A stretch of DNA of 64,000 bases from Saprospiraceae bacterium. GTDB lineage: Bacteria > Bacteroidota > Bacteroidia > Chitinophagales > Saprospiraceae. Both the position numbers and the translations under genes were made by a program. Shown one piece after another: positions 9,630 through 18,399 of the stretch. The stretch spans positions 1-64,000 of the forward strand of contig JAIPBL010000012.1 of the NCBI GenBank assembly GCA_021739645.1, read 5' to 3'. Below the pieces are notes generated by a model, which worked only from the letters and a program-made list of their open reading frames with translations, had not been told where the DNA came from and did not search any database. How positions within the stretch are numbered: position 1 is the first letter of the stretch; the number at the start of each line of letters is the position of its first letter.

Positions 9630-10210
9630 AAGAGGAATCACTTTGGTACATATTCATCAATGCAAGCCTAATCAACAATTTTGTGCTGGCTTATTTTCTG
9701 GGTATTTGCCCTTTTTTGGGGGTATCTGGCAAGATGGAAACCGCCACCAAAATGGGGGGGGCCGTGACCTTTGTGATGCTCATCAGTTCGATGTGCGCTT
9801 ACGGGCTTCATGCCTTGTTGACGGCGATAAACGCCCCATTTTTACAGTTGATAAGTTATATCGTGGTCATTGCCTCTACCGTTCAACTGGTGGAGATGTT
9901 CATCAAAAAAATGAGCCCGGCCTTGTTCCGGGCACTGGGAATTTTTCTTCCGTTAATCACTACCAACTGCGCCATACTTGGGTTGGCGCTTTTCCAAACC
10001 AACAAGGGCTATGGGTTTTTCGAGAGTTTCATTTACGCATTGGGAGCGGGTACCGGGTTCACTTTAGCATTGGTACTGATGGCTGGATTGCGTGAACAAC
10101 TCAATTTTGCGGAGGTGCCCAACGTGGTGAAAGGAACCGTATTGACACTTTTGATTGCAGGTATTCTGTCATTATCATTCATGGGCTTTGCTGGATTGGG
10201 GAGTCAGTGA
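9626..10210 (+). CDS. rnfA: Rnf complex subunit A (membrane)
   Basis: 194 aa integral membrane protein, RnfA/NqrE family. NNFVLAYFLGICPFLGVSGK near the N-terminus and ITTNCAILGLALF in the middle are family signatures; the Cys in each belongs to the intramembrane iron site. It is the last gene of the tightly overlapped run. A short spacer follows before the small Cys-rich membrane protein. Confidence 0.95.
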   Translation: MKEESLWYIFINASLINNFVLAYFLGICPFLGVSGKMETATKMGGAVTFVMLISSMCAYGLHALLTAINAPFLQLISYIVVIASTVQLVEMFIKKMSPALFRALGIFLPLITTNCAILGLALFQTNKGYGFFESFIYALGAGTGFTLALVLMAGLREQLNFAEVPNVVKGTVLTLLIAGILSLSFMGFAGLGSQ

Positions 10211-10263
10211 AATTGGGGAATTTGGGAATTGGGTTGGTACATCTGGTTTTAAAAAAATAGAAA

Positions 10264-10458
10264 ATGATAAACTCATTGCTCATCGGAATCGGCGGAATCA
10301 TTGGTCTCATCGCCTTGTGGTTCATCGTCCAGCAATTTTGGGGAAGCACCTTTTCTGACTACATGACGGATGAAGATGTCCTGGCAGGTCGGAGCAGCTG
10401 CGGAAATTGCGGCTGCACGACCGCCTGTAAAAATAAGAATGCGGAACATTTTAGTTAA
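10264..10458 (+). CDS. small single-span Cys-rich membrane protein, NqrM-like by context
   Basis: 64 aa: an N-terminal hydrophobic helix (residues 4-24), a short polar stretch, then a Cys cluster (SSCGNCGCTTAC, pattern CxxCxCxxxC) and a charged tail. The layout matches NqrM (DUF539), the small membrane protein with clustered cysteines needed to mature the intramembrane iron centre of Na+-NQR. The position, 53 bases after rnfA and inside the Rnf cluster, suggests an equivalent maturation role for the RnfA/RnfE iron site. Direct similarity to NqrM is weak by eye, so function is inferred from architecture and location. Confidence 0.75.
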   Translation: MINSLLIGIGGIIGLIALWFIVQQFWGSTFSDYMTDEDVLAGRSSCGNCGCTTACKNKNAEHFS

Positions 10459-10482
10459 TTGACAAACTGATTGAGTTTTTTC

Positions 10483-10581
10483 CTCCCGCAGATTTTGCAG
10501 ATTTACGCAGATAGTTACTTTATTTTTCCTTCGGAAAAATCTGCGAAATCTGCAGGAGAAACTTTGCGGCAAAGCCGCAAA
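10483..10581. repeat. REP-like palindromic repeat pair
   Basis: Arms CTCCCGCAGATTTTGCAGATT (10483-10503) and its near-complement at 10538-10558 match at 19 of 21 positions, with TTCCTTCGGAA in the loop. A second small hairpin TTTGCGGC-AAA-GCCGCAAA follows at 10563-10581. This style of CTGCGAAATCTGC palindrome is commonly dispersed in Bacteroidota genomes. It separates the Rnf membrane genes from the FNR gene and may stabilise or divide the transcript. Confidence 0.65.
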
Positions 10582-10651
10582 CATCAAAAACTCATTCTGT
10601 AAATCAAAAAATATTAGACTGAATTTAAAACACAAATAATAACCATTCAAT

Positions 10652-11509
10652 ATGGCACATTTAGCAGACTTCAGTACTGAAAACAGGTACCAGGCAATCG
10701 TCAAAAAAACGAACCGCCTAACACCAGCAAACACCGAAGAAATCCGGGAAATATTGCTGGAAGTCAACCAACCGAACTTTGAATGTAACGTTGACCAAAG
10801 TTTTGGTGTGTTGGTGAAAGCCACGGGGGAATTTGGCAACACCCTCCACCACCGTTTGTACAGCGTGGCCGACCTTCCCGAAAAGAAAAACGGAAAGCCA
10901 GTCATCACCATTTTGGTCAAAAGATGCTCCTACGTGGATGATTTCAACGGGGAATTGTACGACGGTGTGGCATCCAATTACCTGTGCGACAGGAAGGTGG
11001 GTGATGAAATAACCATCACCGGGCCCCATGCTTTGCCGTTCGTAGTGCCGGAGGATAAAAACTCGAACCTCATCCTGATTGGTATGGGAACGGGCATTGC
11101 TCCTTTCCGGGCTTTTGTAAAGCATATTTACAAAAACGTGAAGGACTGGAAAGGCAAAATCCGGCTGTTTTATGGCGCCCGCAGTGGATTGGAATTGCTT
11201 TACCTGAATGACAAAGATGGTGACTTGACCAGTTACTACGATGAAGCAACATTCGAGGCATTCCATGCTTTAAGCCCCCGCCCACACATGGCCGACCCCA
11301 TCGCATTGGACAGTGCTATCGAAGATCGAGCAGCCGAAATAATTGAAATGTTGGGTCAAACGAACACCCGAATTTACGTGGCCGGCTACGAGAAAATTCG
11401 AGACATGCTGGACAAAGCGTTCTCCAAAATATTGGGTTCAAAAGAGAAATGGGAAATCCGGAAAGCGGAATTGATCGCCGGTAAAAAATGGGTAGAGATT
11501 ATTTATTGA
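10652..11509 (+). CDS. ferredoxin-NADP(+) reductase
   Basis: 285 aa cytosolic flavoprotein of the plant-type FNR family, moving electrons between reduced ferredoxin and NADP+. The FAD-binding beta barrel carries RLYSVAD (RxYS motif, about residue 71). The NADP domain begins with LIGMGTGIAPFRAFV, continues with FYGARSG and IYVAGYEKIRDM, and ends in an aromatic terminus (WVEIIY) like other FNRs. Its location between rnfA and rnfB and downstream of PFOR suggests that ferredoxin reduced by pyruvate can be used either by Rnf or to make NADPH. The ATG at 10652 follows an A-rich leader. Confidence 0.88.
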   Translation: MAHLADFSTENRYQAIVKKTNRLTPANTEEIREILLEVNQPNFECNVDQSFGVLVKATGEFGNTLHHRLYSVADLPEKKNGKPVITILVKRCSYVDDFNGELYDGVASNYLCDRKVGDEITITGPHALPFVVPEDKNSNLILIGMGTGIAPFRAFVKHIYKNVKDWKGKIRLFYGARSGLELLYLNDKDGDLTSYYDEATFEAFHALSPRPHMADPIALDSAIEDRAAEIIEMLGQTNTRIYVAGYEKIRDMLDKAFSKILGSKEKWEIRKAELIAGKKWVEIIY

Positions 11510-11540
11510 GTTGATGAGTGTTGAAGTGGTTTATCCGGGT

Positions 11541-11580
11541 TTATATCAACCCTCATAAACTATAATCAACCCTCATAAAC
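11541..11580. repeat. short tandem repeat before rnfB
   Basis: ATCAACCCTCATAAAC occurs twice with a period of 20 bases (11545-11560 and 11565-11580), immediately upstream of the rnfB start. It could be a regulator binding site or a chance duplication. Confidence 0.5.
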
Positions 11581-11589
11581 CACAGAAAA

Positions 11590-12456
11590 ATGACCATTTT
11601 CACAGCAATAATTGCCTTAGGCACCTTGACACTTCTCTTGGCCCTGATGCTCATCTTGGCCAATAAGAAGCTCTACGTCTATGAAGATCCCCGCATCGAT
11701 ACGGTAGAAGACATGCTTCCTCATGCCAACTGTGGAGCCTGCGGATATCCAGGTTGCCGCCCATTTGCGGAAGCATTGGTTACGGGGAAATCCCTGCCCG
11801 GCAAATGCACCGTCAGTTCGGATGATGGACGAGCAGCCATCGCCGACTTCCTCGGGGTGGCATTGGGTGCGGAAGAAAAACGGGTAGCCCGCCTAGCCTG
11901 CGCTGGTGGCACCAACGTGGCGCTGAACCGGGCCAAGTACCAGGGAATCCAGACTTGCCAAGCCGCCTCGCTGGTTTCTGGCGGAGGCAAGGGTTGTTTC
12001 TGGGGCTGTCTGGGACATGGCGATTGCGAGGTGGTCTGTGATTTTGATGCTATCACGATGAATGAATTTGGCCTGCCCGTGGTGGATGTGGACAAGTGCA
12101 CAGCCTGTGGCGACTGCGTGGAGGTTTGCCCAAAAGACTTGTTTTCCCTCCAACCCATCAGCCATCGCTTGTGGGTGAATTGCAAAAATTTGGAACATGG
12201 CGACGACATTCTCGAAGAGTGCCAAGTGGGCTGTACCGCCTGTGGCAAATGCGCCATGGATGCACCGGGCAATCTCATCTCGATGGTTCATAATCTTCCC
12301 GTCGTCAATTATTCCGAGAACCACAACACACAGGTCCCCATTCAGCGCTGCCCTACTGGCGCTATCGTTTGGCTGGATGATAAAAAGGGTGTAATCAAAG
12401 GAACGGAGAGCAAAAAAATCATAAGAAAAGGAGAACGGCATGAAGGGTTTTCTTGA
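11590..12456 (+). CDS. rnfB: Rnf complex subunit B (ferredoxin-type, electron wire)
   Basis: 288 aa. An N-terminal membrane anchor (residues 2-24) is followed by the characteristic NCGACGYPGC cluster motif with a fourth Cys in LPGKC, then two further ferredoxin-like 4Fe-4S sets (CFWGCLGHGDCEVVC with KCTACGDCVEVCP, and CQVGCTACGKCAMDAP with a Cys-Pro near IQRCPTG). RnfB takes electrons from soluble ferredoxin. In many species it closes a CDGEAB order, as here, but in this genome the FNR gene lies between rnfA and rnfB. Confidence 0.95.
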   Translation: MTIFTAIIALGTLTLLLALMLILANKKLYVYEDPRIDTVEDMLPHANCGACGYPGCRPFAEALVTGKSLPGKCTVSSDDGRAAIADFLGVALGAEEKRVARLACAGGTNVALNRAKYQGIQTCQAASLVSGGGKGCFWGCLGHGDCEVVCDFDAITMNEFGLPVVDVDKCTACGDCVEVCPKDLFSLQPISHRLWVNCKNLEHGDDILEECQVGCTACGKCAMDAPGNLISMVHNLPVVNYSENHNTQVPIQRCPTGAIVWLDDKKGVIKGTESKKIIRKGERHEGFS

Positions 12457-12828
12457 GCTATTTTTACATTGATGGCCACCTTCAATCCCCTGTCTGACGT
12501 GTCTAATTCATAAGAGATGGCTGCTGCTAATCCGATGCAAACTAGAACTACACCTGGTCAATGAAATCTAATTCTTGCGGGATTCGCTTCGAAAAAAAGG
12601 CAGCCGCAAGTCGTTGTTTTCTTTGAGATAGGCTCCATGTCGTTGACCCAACGCAGCCTACCGAAAGCTGTACGGCTGATGGGGCCATTTCAAATGTTGG
12701 TGGATATGCGCTGAAAAAAAGTGTGACGAAATCACAATGATGTGCGCGATGAAGAATTCAACGGTTCGAGGATTAAGATAAGTTGAGGATTGAAAAATCC
12801 TAACCTTTCAACAGTTAAACCAAATGGT
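12457..12828. other. intergenic stretch without a recognised gene
   Basis: About 370 bases with no convincing coding frame on either strand, no tRNA-like fold and no strong terminator. It separates the energy cluster from the cation exchanger and may contain a promoter for the latter. It could be decayed coding sequence, but I recognise no family in it. Confidence 0.4.
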
Positions 12829-13773
12829 ATGCTCGAAATCATTCTATGGATTGCAGTTACGGTTGCTGGATTTGGGATGGCGGTTTTTGCGAGCCAAAAG
12901 GCCGTCAAACAAGCAACAACACTGGCCTTCGGCCTCGGTATTCCGCCGTTTCTTATCGGCGTGACGCTCATGTCGATTGGGACAGACGTACCTGAAATAG
13001 CGAACTCCATCATGTCCTCGGTGACTGGCCATGGCGACTTAAACGTTGGCGATTCTATCGGGTCCGTTGCCACACAAATAACATTGGTATTAGGTCTGCT
13101 CCCATTTTTGGCAGGCAGTTTTCAAATTGGGCGAAGCCGGATTGTATTGATAGGCTTCATGACCGTGTTGGCGTTGGGGCTTGGTATCTTTTTGATGAAA
13201 GACGGATACCTGTCCCGTTGGGATGGCCTGTGGTTACTGACTGCGTGGGTGATTTCAACCATTATCAGTGTGAAATTCACACCGCCACCTTCAGAACCTA
13301 TTATGCCCAACCGTTTGAAAATGCCAAATAAATTCCTGCATGTCCTTTTGCTTTTGGGAAGTTTGACACTGGTAGGTATAGGGGCAACCGCTGCCGTGAA
13401 GGGAATTGTGGAAATCGCCGAAATAGCTGGCATCCCGGAATATATCATCAGCTTTTTCGGGGCTTCTATCGGTACTTCGTTGCCTGAAATAGTGGTGGAC
13501 TATACCGCATTGCGGAGCGGCAAAAAAGACATCGCAATCGGCGACATCACGGGTTCTTGCCTCGTAGATGCAACCTTGTCCATCGGTTCTGGCCCATTGA
13601 TAGCCCCCACCGTGATTTCGGCTGCAATGGCTATCAAAGGCTCCATCGTTGCCGCAGCCGCCATGCTTTTCGTTACGCTGGTTTTTTCGTTGAGGGGCAA
13701 ACACGACCGCTGGACGGGGGCGCTATTATTGCTTTTTTACGCCGGCGCATATTATGTTTTCATAGCTAAGTAA
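12829..13773 (+). CDS. Na+/Ca2+ exchanger family membrane protein
   Basis: 314 aa integral membrane protein of the CaCA superfamily (YrbG-like). Two inverted halves each carry the alpha-repeat signature G(S/T)S/D-x-PE: GTDVPEIANS near residue 47 and ASIGTSLPEIVVDY near residue 213. The Glu in each forms the cation site. The start is set at the ATG at 12829, which begins directly with the first helix; an in-frame TTG at 12790 would add 13 polar residues. Likely an antiporter for Ca2+ or another cation; specificity is not resolved. Confidence 0.88.
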   Translation: MLEIILWIAVTVAGFGMAVFASQKAVKQATTLAFGLGIPPFLIGVTLMSIGTDVPEIANSIMSSVTGHGDLNVGDSIGSVATQITLVLGLLPFLAGSFQIGRSRIVLIGFMTVLALGLGIFLMKDGYLSRWDGLWLLTAWVISTIISVKFTPPPSEPIMPNRLKMPNKFLHVLLLLGSLTLVGIGATAAVKGIVEIAEIAGIPEYIISFFGASIGTSLPEIVVDYTALRSGKKDIAIGDITGSCLVDATLSIGSGPLIAPTVISAAMAIKGSIVAAAAMLFVTLVFSLRGKHDRWTGALLLLFYAGAYYVFIAK

Positions 13774-14072
13774 AACGTAAGCGAATACTTTCGAAAAGTG
13801 CCGACAAAATCAGCTTCCTCCCGATGAACTGCCGAAGGCAACAAGCGGTAATGCTTTCGGAATTACGTGGATAACTTACCTGAGAAATTGCTAGAAAACC
13901 TTGAATTTGGAGATTAAATAATTGATCATAGCTGCTTAGGCAGTGTTTAGATTTTGGAACTGGACTAGCCTGTATATGCTGATGTTTGTTAATTGGATTT
14001 AATGACATTTATCATACGGTTTAGCGGTGTTAATCAGCATATTTGGAGTACAGTTTACCAAAAAAAATTGCC
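13774..14072. other. intergenic stretch without a recognised gene
   Basis: About 300 bases between the exchanger and the stress protein. No coding frame of note, no RNA gene and no clear terminator. A promoter for the stress protein is expected here, but no convincing -33/-7 pair was found. Confidence 0.35.
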
Positions 14073-14924
14073 GTGAAAATCATCAATAATATTCTCGTCC
14101 CCACCGACTTTTCGCCTTGTGCGGAGAACGCTTACCAATTCAGCCTTGAACTTGCCGACAAATGGCAATCATCCATAAAACTACTACATGTTGTAACACC
14201 TGATTATGCGGTGACAGACATACCCGTAGTCGTAGACCTTGCCACTAAAGATAAGATATTGGTGGCGCAAAAACTGCTAAATGATTTCAAAGAAAATGGA
14301 ATAAACAAGTTCAAAGCTACGCACAATAAAGCCCCTTTAGTCAGTGATGTAATCAAAGTCAGTGGCCTGTCCTATGCCGCCATTGCCACTGTTGCAGAGG
14401 AAGAGGATTTTGACCTCATATTGATGGGCACAAACAGCTATCATTCGGCTTGGGAAACCACCTTTGGCACCAACGCCGCAACGGTGGTAAAGCAGGCACA
14501 CTGCCATGTTTTCGTTGTGCCGGATTATGAAGCATTTAAGGGGTTTACAACGGTGGGATTCGCTGCGGACCTCCATGAGACCGACCCCTACCATCTCTGG
14601 AAAACATGCAAGATGATGGAGCCTTTCCATTCGATAATCCACTGTGTGCATGTTGAGAAAGAAGGCAAAGCCAAAGAAACTAAGTTGCGTATCGAAGAGT
14701 TGGAAGCGTTTTTTATTAATAATCCGGTGGCGCTCCAAATGACCTTTCATACGTTCGAAGAGGCATCTATCGAAACAGGCTTAGAAGATTTTGCGAACGA
14801 ATGGAACCTAGACCTGCTCGTAATGTCCTCCCCGCATCGTGATGTGTTCAGCAGGCTGTTTCACAAAAGCATGACGAAACAGATGGCACTTCATTCGAAA
14901 GTTCCTTTGTTGGTGTTAAAGTAA
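14073..14924 (+). CDS. universal stress protein, tandem UspA domains
   Basis: 283 aa with two UspA folds. The first begins IINNILVPTDFSPCAENAY and includes DLILMGTNSYHSAWE and VVKQAHCHVFVVPDY. The second (about residues 155-283) has LLVMSSPHRDVFSRLFH and ends KVPLLVLK. The nucleotide-binding Gly pattern of ATP-binding Usp is incomplete in the second domain. The GTG at 14073 is preferred because it places the family start (MKIINNILVPTDFS) at the N-terminus; a TTG 30 bases upstream is also in frame. Cytosolic stress-response role by family; specific function unknown. Confidence 0.85.
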   Translation: MKIINNILVPTDFSPCAENAYQFSLELADKWQSSIKLLHVVTPDYAVTDIPVVVDLATKDKILVAQKLLNDFKENGINKFKATHNKAPLVSDVIKVSGLSYAAIATVAEEEDFDLILMGTNSYHSAWETTFGTNAATVVKQAHCHVFVVPDYEAFKGFTTVGFAADLHETDPYHLWKTCKMMEPFHSIIHCVHVEKEGKAKETKLRIEELEAFFINNPVALQMTFHTFEEASIETGLEDFANEWNLDLLVMSSPHRDVFSRLFHKSMTKQMALHSKVPLLVLK

Positions 14925-14936
14925 ATATTGAAATTG

Positions 14937-15037
14937 GGTCATCACCCGCTAAAGAGTTGGTCGCATCTAACATCCCCGAGAAATCGGGGATGTTAGATGC
15001 TGTTACAGATTCTACAACTCTTTAGCGGGTGATGACC
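14937..15037. repeat. nested double inverted repeat
   Basis: Perfect 23-bp outer arms (14937-14959 and 15015-15037, GGTCATCACCCGCTAAAGAG...) enclose a second perfect 17-bp palindrome (14963-14979 and 14984-15000, centred on CCCCGAGAAATCGGGG). The inner hairpin could act as a transcription terminator after the stress-protein gene. The outer arm reaches to within 27 bases of the DUF6064 start. The structure looks like a small foldback or REP-type element. Confidence 0.75.
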
Positions 15038-15064
15038 GAAAATTTGAATCAAAAAATAAACCCA

Positions 15065-15697
15065 ATGAAACTCCCCTTCACCACCGATCAATTCTTGGAA
15101 ATATTCCGACAGTATAACCAAGGGGTATTTCCGTTCCAATTCCTATTTATCTTGTTGGCATTGGGGGCTATCATTTTGGCCTTTCGGCCAAATAAAAATT
15201 CAGGAAAATTAATTGCCGCTATACTTGCCTTATTGTGGTTTTGGATGGGCATCATTTACCATTGGGGCTATTTTTCAAGCATCAACAAAGCTGCTTATGT
15301 TTTTGGGGCTGCGTTCGTCGCTCAAGGCGGATTGTTTTTGGCAAAAGGTGTCTTTGGCAATAAACTCAGCTTCAGCCACCGACCCACAAATGTGGTTTGG
15401 GTCGGAAGTGCCATGATGCTTTATTCGTTGGTTATTTATCCGCTACTAGGCTACGTCTTGGGGCATGGTTACCCTGCCTCCCCAACTTTTGGGCTGCCCT
15501 GCCCTACCACCATTTTCACGTTAGGCATCCTACTTTGGTTGGATAAAAAGCCGCCTATTTATTTGATTTCCATTCCAATCCTCTGGTCATTAATCGGCAC
15601 GTTTGCGGCTATAAAATTGGGGATCCGGGAAGATATTGGACTTTTAATCTCCGGTGTGCTAACGGTTTGGTTACTTAGCAGGAACCGACCAATTTGA
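15065..15697 (+). CDS. DUF6064 family membrane protein
   Basis: 211 aa with about seven hydrophobic segments. The N-terminus (LPFTTDQFLEIFRQYNQGVF) and the segment GYPASPTFGLPCPTTIFTLG are typical of the DUF6064 family, whose function is unknown. The ATG at 15065 is chosen because an earlier in-frame GTG at 15029 would start inside the arm of the preceding palindrome and add non-conserved residues. It is followed 31 bases later by ftsH. Confidence 0.82.
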   Translation: MKLPFTTDQFLEIFRQYNQGVFPFQFLFILLALGAIILAFRPNKNSGKLIAAILALLWFWMGIIYHWGYFSSINKAAYVFGAAFVAQGGLFLAKGVFGNKLSFSHRPTNVVWVGSAMMLYSLVIYPLLGYVLGHGYPASPTFGLPCPTTIFTLGILLWLDKKPPIYLISIPILWSLIGTFAAIKLGIREDIGLLISGVLTVWLLSRNRPI

Positions 15698-15728
15698 CAA
15701 AAAAATTAATAACAAAATTCTAAACCGT

Positions 15729-17654
15729 ATGGCCAACCAACCGCAGTTGCCAAAAAAACAAGACGAGAATTCATCGAAAAATAATCCTTCTGGCTTTGGC
15801 TTGGGGAGCATGAAATGGGCTTACCTTTTTTTTTCTATCATGATAGTTATGCAAATTGCATACCTAGCCTTTGGTGATAAATCAAAACAAATACCATGGT
15901 CAGAATTTGAACAAGGCATGCTGGCGAGGCATGACATTGAAAGCATTATCATTGTCAACCAAGAGGAGGCCGAGGTTTATATCAAAAAAGATAAACTTGG
16001 AAAACCACCTTATGAAGAACTAAAAAAAGAACATAATGGGCCTCATTATCTGGTGGCCATTGGTTCCATTGAAAATTTTGAAAAGGCAATTGCATCTGCG
16101 GAACAGGACATTCCACCAGCTGACCGGATGAAACTCACCTATCTCAAACGAACCGACTGGACCTCCAACATCTTATCCTGGGTTTTGCCTTTGCTACTTT
16201 TAATTGGACTTTGGTGGTTTATCATGTCTCGCGTAAGAGGAGGTGCAGGCGGGATAAACCCGATGGACTTTGGGAAAACAACCGCCGTTCTTTTTAAAAA
16301 AGACACCAGCAACGTTACATTCGAGGACATTGCCGGGTTGGAGGAGGTAAAAGTTGAGGTACGAGAGGTGGTCGATTTTTTGAAAAACCCAACCAAGTAT
16401 ACCTCGCTCGGCGCCAAGATACCAAAGGGCGTACTGCTGGTGGGCCCTCCCGGCACTGGCAAAACCCTGTTAGCGAGAGCTGTGGCAGGTGAAGCTGGCG
16501 TACCTTTTTTCTCCATGTCAGGGTCTGAGTTCGTCGAGATGTTCGTTGGTGTGGGTGCTTCCAGGGTACGTGACTTGTTCCGAAAGGCAAAGGACAGTGC
16601 GCCGAGCATCATTTTCATTGATGAAATTGACGCCGTGGGTCGCAGCCGTGGCCGAGTGGGTGCCATGATGGCCAACGACGAGCGGGAAAACACGCTAAAC
16701 CAACTGCTCGCCGAAATGGATGGCTTTGGGGCAAATACTGGTGTAATTGTATTGGCGGCCACAAACCGTGGAGAAATACTGGATCGGGCACTGCTTCGTC
16801 CCGGCAGATTTGACCGGCAGATTTATCTCGACCTGCCCACTTTGCTGGAACGCAGGGCCATTTTCGGGGTACACACCAAGCCACTAAAACTTGATGATGA
16901 CATCAACCTTGATACCCTCGCCGCTCAAACTCCTGGCTTTTCGGGTGCAGATATTGCGAATATCTGCAACGAAGCCGCCCTGATTGCTGCCCGGCACGGC
17001 AAAGAGGCAGTCGTCATGCAGGATTTTTACGATGCCACCGACCGGGTAATAGCCGGTTTGGAGAAGAAGAGTAAAATCTTGTCAGATAAGGAAAAGAAAA
17101 TAGTAGCCTGGCACGAGGCCGGTCATGCCACGGCAAGTTGGTTCCTTCCAAATGCCGACACTCTGCTCAAGGTTTCTATCGTGCCAAGAGGCAAGTCATT
17201 GGGTGCGGCTTGGTACCTGCCACAAGAGCAACAGATATACACCACCGCTGAGTTCGAAGACCGAATATGTGCCGCACTTGCAGGCCGGGCTGCAGAGGAG
17301 GTTGTGTTTGGCGAAGTTTCCAGCGGGGCGCTCGATGACCTGGAAAAAGTAACGAAGCAAGCCTATTTAATGGTCTCTTGCTATGGCTTGGACAAGGAAA
17401 TTGGCAACATTAGTTTTTACGACAGCACAGGGCGCTACGAACAGATGTTGCAAAAACCTTACAGCGAAGCCACTGCGCAGAAGATAGATGAGCAAGCCAG
17501 CAAACTAGTAGAATCGGCTTATGAGCGCACCAAGGTTTTGCTGCGCAAACACCGAACCGAGTTGGATGCACTTGCACAGCGTTTGCTCGAAAAGGAAGTT
17601 GTTTTCCAACAAGATTTGGAAGCGATTTTTGGGGAGCGGCCACCGAAAACATGA
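15729..17654 (+). CDS. ftsH: ATP-dependent zinc metalloprotease FtsH
   Basis: 641 aa membrane-anchored AAA+ protease for quality control of membrane and regulatory proteins. Two membrane helices (about 27-46 and 142-160) flank an extracytoplasmic domain. The AAA module has Walker [14 protein letters not shown], Walker [14 protein letters not shown] and the second region of homology LRPGRFDRQ. The zinc site HEAGH is present near residue 460 with the downstream Asp in the LDDLEK region. Length and order are typical of the family. Confidence 0.96.
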   Translation: MANQPQLPKKQDENSSKNNPSGFGLGSMKWAYLFFSIMIVMQIAYLAFGDKSKQIPWSEFEQGMLARHDIESIIIVNQEEAEVYIKKDKLGKPPYEELKKEHNGPHYLVAIGSIENFEKAIASAEQDIPPADRMKLTYLKRTDWTSNILSWVLPLLLLIGLWWFIMSRVRGGAGGINPMDFGKTTAVLFKKDTSNVTFEDIAGLEEVKVEVREVVDFLKNPTKYTSLGAKIPKGVLLVGPPGTGKTLLARAVAGEAGVPFFSMSGSEFVEMFVGVGASRVRDLFRKAKDSAPSIIFIDEIDAVGRSRGRVGAMMANDERENTLNQLLAEMDGFGANTGVIVLAATNRGEILDRALLRPGRFDRQIYLDLPTLLERRAIFGVHTKPLKLDDDINLDTLAAQTPGFSGADIANICNEAALIAARHGKEAVVMQDFYDATDRVIAGLEKKSKILSDKEKKIVAWHEAGHATASWFLPNADTLLKVSIVPRGKSLGAAWYLPQEQQIYTTAEFEDRICAALAGRAAEEVVFGEVSSGALDDLEKVTKQAYLMVSCYGLDKEIGNISFYDSTGRYEQMLQKPYSEATAQKIDEQASKLVESAYERTKVLLRKHRTELDALAQRLLEKEVVFQQDLEAIFGERPPKT

Positions 17655-17726
17655 CGAAAAGGCTTATTTGACAATAATCACCCTCTTTTTATGACCGTAG
17701 TCATCATACCAAGGTCGTTAAGAAGT

Positions 17727-17734
17727 TAGTTTTG
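17727..17734 (+). promoter_or_regulatory. candidate Bacteroidota -7 box
   Basis: TAGTTTTG fits the TAnnTTTG consensus and lies 33 bases before the start of the CBM48-like gene. No good TTG -33 element is seen at the usual distance, so confidence is low. Confidence 0.3.
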
Positions 17735-17766
17735 TACCATTATTAACGCATCAAAAATCGAATACC

Positions 17767-18090
17767 ATGAGTTTAGAAAAGCAATTTGTTAAAGCCAAAA
17801 AAACGTACAAGGTGACTTTTTCTGTACCAAAGGAAACTTTGGACGGCGCAAAGGAAGTCCTATTACTTGGAGATTTTAACCAATGGGAGCCTAAGGAAGG
17901 AATTCCAATGAAGCTCACAAAGGATAAATTCACAGCAACAATGGAATTAAATCCAGGTCAGGAGTATGAGTTTCGGTATTTAATTGACAATGAATTTTGG
18001 ACAAATGACCGGGATGCTGACAAATACGCACCAACGCCATTTGGTGTCGAGAACTCCGTTGTAGTAATACCTACTAGCTTGGAGAATTAG
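17767..18090 (+). CDS. glycogen-binding (CBM48/early-set) domain protein
   Basis: 107 aa, one complete beta-sandwich of the isoamylase N-terminal/AMPK glycogen-binding type: KVTFSVPKETLDGAKEVLLL, GDFNQWEPKEG, then EYEFRYLIDNEFWTND and a C-terminal PTPFGVENSVV. No catalytic domain or signal peptide is present. Stand-alone proteins like this are common in Bacteroidota and are thought to bind alpha-glucan; a glucokinase gene lies nearby on the other strand. Function beyond binding is unknown. Confidence 0.85.
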   Translation: MSLEKQFVKAKKTYKVTFSVPKETLDGAKEVLLLGDFNQWEPKEGIPMKLTKDKFTATMELNPGQEYEFRYLIDNEFWTNDRDADKYAPTPFGVENSVVVIPTSLEN

Positions 18091-18167
18091 CATAACAATG
18101 TAGGCAAACTCCATTAATGGTCGGTATTTATAGCTGGTTTCATTAAACCTTACTAAATTTATTTTCC

Positions 18168-18251
18168 ATGAAAAAGCTAATTAAATTCGTACTTGCCGCA
18201 ATGTTTGTGAAAGGCGTTATTGATAAATATCGCAAGCATAAACTTGCATAA
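18168..18251 (+). CDS. possible 27-aa basic membrane peptide
   Basis: ATG at 18168, TAA at 18249. The product (MKKLIKFVLAAMFVKGVIDK plus a basic tail) is an amphipathic or membrane-type peptide with N-terminal lysines. It lies just before a clear terminator, which suggests that a transcript does cover it. There is no homology argument, so it may be chance. Confidence 0.3.
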   Translation: MKKLIKFVLAAMFVKGVIDKYRKHKLA

Positions 18252-18301
18252 AACCAAGTGTACCGAGTCATAATATCTGATTATGATTCCATCAAATGAG
18301 A

Positions 18302-18357
18302 GACACCATGCTACAAAGTTTATGATTGATATACTTTGTGATATGGTGTCTTTTTTA
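18302..18357 (+). terminator. intrinsic terminator
   Basis: Stem GACACCAT...CAAAGT with ACTTTG...ATGGTGTC, followed by TTTTTT at 18351-18356. It ends the plus-strand unit of ftsH, the CBM48-like gene and the 27-aa frame, just before the convergent glucokinase gene. Confidence 0.75.
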
Positions 18358-18399
18358 TGGGCGAATGACATTAATTTTCATGCTATCCTATCAGCAGCC

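Noticed and set aside
12457-12789. Possible transposase remnant in the gap after rnfB
   Set aside because: No frame of more than a few dozen codons and no recognisable transposase motif or terminal repeats.
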